Shown: positions 6,691 through 8,263 of the stretch, piece after piece
Layout: each line of letters opens with the position of its first letter
Numbering within the stretch: position 1 is the stretch's first letter
Assembly: GCA_003509805.1 (NCBI GenBank)
Contig: DOMV01000409.1
Coordinates: 5,882-14,144, forward strand
Length of the DNA stretch: 8,263 nt
Source: Planctomycetaceae bacterium
GTDB taxonomy: Bacteria; Planctomycetota; Planctomycetia; Pirellulales; Thermoguttaceae
Direction: 5' to 3'
Notes under the pieces: model-generated
What the model was told of the DNA's origin: nothing
Databases searched by the model: none
The model's input: only the letters and a program-made list of their open reading frames with translations
Position numbers and translations under genes: made by a program

Positions 6691-7062
6691 ATGTCCCGAC
6701 GTACATTGAAGGCCGGCGAAGCGATTCGCGAAGTGATCGGCATGGCGATTCTGACCGATATCCAGGACCCGCGCGTCCGCGATGTGACGCTTACCCGGGT
6801 TGAGGTTTCGCCGGACATGCGTCATGCGAAAGTTTATGTTTCCGTCATGGGGGATGAGACGAAACAGAATCTTTGTCTGCGCGGGCTCCAATCGGCGGCC
6901 GGTTTTCTCCAATCGAAAATCGCCAAACGGATCGATACCCGGTATACCCCGCAAGTTCATTTCGTTCTCGACCAAGGGGTCAAACACTCGCTCCTCATTT
7001 CCAAAATGCTCGACGAGGTGCTTCCGAAGGAGGGGGCCGAGGAGCCGCCGGAAGGGGAATAG
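6691..7062 (+). CDS. rbfA: Ribosome-binding factor A (30S maturation factor)
   Basis: This 123-residue cytoplasmic protein has a single KH-type fold and binds the immature 30S subunit, helping 16S rRNA 5'-end maturation, notably in the cold. Family signatures are clear: ILTDIQDPRVRDVTLTRVEV at residues 20-39, then SPDMRHAKVYVSVMG (40-54), the AAG helix kink at 69-71, and a strand with FVLDQGVKHS. The frame is open back to a TTG at 6607, directly after the infB stop, which would add 28 residues. ATG 6691 is preferred because it gives the normal family length and the SRRTLKAGEAIREV N-terminus, while the extension is Pro-rich and unlike RbfA. The 15 bases before the ATG are pyrimidine-rich and lack a Shine-Dalgarno sequence. 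It sits 84 bp after infB and 66 bp before the next gene, so co-transcription is likely. Confidence 0.93.
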   Translation: MSRRTLKAGEAIREVIGMAILTDIQDPRVRDVTLTRVEVSPDMRHAKVYVSVMGDETKQNLCLRGLQSAAGFLQSKIAKRIDTRYTPQVHFVLDQGVKHSLLISKMLDEVLPKEGAEEPPEGE

Positions 7063-7128
7063 GCGGACAGGCGGGCGTTTGCGGACGCGGTTTCCTCACG
7101 TGCAACCCATGATTTTCTCAATTCGTCC

Positions 7129-8263
7129 ATGTCCTTAAACAAATCCGATAAGATCAAGGCGCTTTTCAAGTTGGTCCAGAAACGGCACAAGTATGTTCCG
7201 CCGGTCCAGCAGCAGGATGTCCTCGAACATCTCATTTACGCGGCCGTTCTGGAAAACGCGACTTACGAAGCCGCCGATGCGGCGTATGCCGTATTGGAAC
7301 ATCACTACATCGACTGGAATGAAATTCGGGTATCGACGGCCCAGGAACTTGCCGATACGCTGCCGATGCTCCCGGACCCTCCGTCGGTCGGCGAACGCAT
7401 CAAACGGACCTTGCAGGCGGTATTTGAGACGTATTACATGTACGATCTTGAGGAACTGCGCAAAAAGACGATTTCCCAAGCGTCCGACGTGTTGCGGGCG
7501 ATTCCCGCCTGTAGCCGGTTCATGGTCGATTATACCGTCCAGGTGGGGCTCGGCGGGCATGTGATTCCGCTCGACGAGGCGGCCATGCGGGCCTTTCGAT
7601 TGCTCGGCCTGACCCAGGTCAGCAAGGATCGGACGCGGGAAGAGGTTTCGGGGATCGAGAGGGCCGTGGCGAAAAATCAGGGCGTTTTGTTTGCTTCCCT
7701 GCTTCACCTTTTTGCCACCCCGTATTACCGGACAGGCGAAGTGGATGCATTGCGCACGCTTCTCAAAGGAATCGACGTCGCGGTCCTGAAACGCGATACG
7801 ACGGCCCCGGCGTTGCAGCCCCGCAAGGTCGAACCGGTTCGGACGTTCGATAAACCGCCCGGTCCCGGGTTGTTCGCGCATTCCTATGATGACGAGCACG
7901 GCGACGACGTGGTCGAGGAAGGGGCCGAGGTCGATTTTACCGAACCGAAAAGTTTCGACGCCGCGTATGACGGAGATGTTGCCGGGGCGGACGAGGGAGA
8001 ATCGCCGGGCCGGAAAAACGACGCGCCCAAAAAGAAACCGCATGAAAAAAAACGCGCGCAACCGAATGCCGGGACTCCCGAAAAGTCGGTGAAACCGGAT
8101 GTTGCCGGGAACAAATCCCACGAAACGCCGAAACCGCCGGTTGCGGTGCAACCGGAGAAAAAACGAACGGAAAAAACGAGCGCGACCCCGGTTTCAACGC
8201 CTCGGACGAAGGAATCGGCAAAGGAAAAAACCAACGAGAAAAAAGCGGCGGAGAAAGAATCAC
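7129..8263 (+). CDS. Degenerate endonuclease III-like (HhH-GPD fold) protein, 3' end outside window
   Basis: The frame runs from ATG 7129 off the right edge (378 complete codons). Residues 30-66 (DVLEHLIYAAVLENATYEAADAAY...) and 120-185 resemble the helical core of endonuclease III. IPACSRFMVDYTV (125-137) aligns with the helix-hairpin-helix LPGVGRKTANVV, and PLDEA (147-151) with the VDTH segment. Asp149 lies 18 residues after Phe131, the same spacing as Asp138 from catalytic Lys120 in E. coli Nth. The lysine is therefore replaced by Phe, the GVG hairpin is lost, and the four Fe-S cysteines are absent. A probably non-enzymatic DNA- or RNA-binding role is inferred. From about residue 223 a disordered tail follows, acidic at 249-290 and then Lys/Pro/Glu-rich. 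There is no Shine-Dalgarno sequence. The gene lies 66 bp after rbfA. The fold assignment is moderate; that it is a real gene is well supported by length and composition. Confidence 0.72.
   Translation, partial: MSLNKSDKIKALFKLVQKRHKYVPPVQQQDVLEHLIYAAVLENATYEAADAAYAVLEHHYIDWNEIRVSTAQELADTLPMLPDPPSVGERIKRTLQAVFETYYMYDLEELRKKTISQASDVLRAIPACSRFMVDYTVQVGLGGHVIPLDEAAMRAFRLLGLTQVSKDRTREEVSGIERAVAKNQGVLFASLLHLFATPYYRTGEVDALRTLLKGIDVAVLKRDTTAPALQPRKVEPVRTFDKPPGPGLFAHSYDDEHGDDVVEEGAEVDFTEPKSFDAAYDGDVAGADEGESPGRKNDAPKKKPHEKKRAQPNAGTPEKSVKPDVAGNKSHETPKPPVAVQPEKKRTEKTSATPVSTPRTKESAKEKTNEKKAAEKES

Noticed and set aside
7075..7088. Hairpin GCGT/ACGC between rbfA and the next gene, considered as a terminator
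   Set aside because: Only four base pairs and no T tract. Read-through to the next gene is more likely.
6667..7128. Near-identical 11-mers (TCAATTCnTCC) before rbfA and before the next gene
   Set aside because: They lie at different distances from their start codons (13 nt and 0 nt), so a shared initiation signal is unlikely. Probably chance.
7135..8151. 338-codon minus-strand open frame antisense to the endonuclease III-like gene
   Set aside because: The + strand frame is longer and open to the edge, has a coherent helical core, and follows the operon direction. The antisense product is Arg/Phe/Gly-rich without motifs.

Overview
The window reads as chromosomal DNA of a GC-rich bacterium, most likely a planctomycete (Planctomycetota, possibly Pirellulales-like). 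This rests on the gene order nusA-infB-rbfA followed by a degenerate endonuclease III-like gene, on the N-terminal sequence of IF2 (IRIYALAKQFN...), and on the weak or absent Shine-Dalgarno sequences. It is inferred from sequence character, not from a database search. All supported genes lie on the + strand. The long minus-strand open frames are shadows of these genes.

Layout. Positions 1-1422 hold a membrane polyferredoxin of the NosR/NapH type. Its reading frame runs off the left edge, and the first visible codons look like a signal peptide. Positions 1423-1923 are apparently non-coding and end in a polypurine tract with a canonical G-quadruplex pattern (1887-1915). A sigma70-like promoter follows (TTGACG, 17 bp, TAAACT; 1924-1952). 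Its predicted transcript has a leader of about 190 nt with several hairpins and two sets of mutually exclusive pairings. The leader precedes nusA (2148-3467), infB (3640-6606, TTG start), rbfA (6691-7062) and an open frame from 7129 to the right edge that was recognised by direct translation. The last frame encodes a protein related to the HhH-GPD/endonuclease III fold, without the catalytic lysine and without the Fe-S cysteines.

How it works together. nusA, infB and rbfA form the transcription/translation operon common in bacteria: NusA controls RNA polymerase pausing and termination, IF2 brings initiator tRNA to the ribosome, and RbfA matures the 30S subunit. The usual companions rimP (before nusA) and ylxR (between nusA and infB) are absent here. 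The structured nusA leader could be a site of autoregulation by the RNA-binding NusA (inference). The polyferredoxin is a separate unit, probably part of a membrane electron-transfer system whose other genes lie upstream.

Most of the window is ordinary housekeeping DNA. The points most worth a second look are the non-catalytic endonuclease III-like protein tied to the translation operon, the G-quadruplex/promoter/leader arrangement in front of nusA, and the simple-sequence DNA that encodes an Asn/Asp tail on NusA. I found no CRISPR array, mobile element, tRNA or rRNA.
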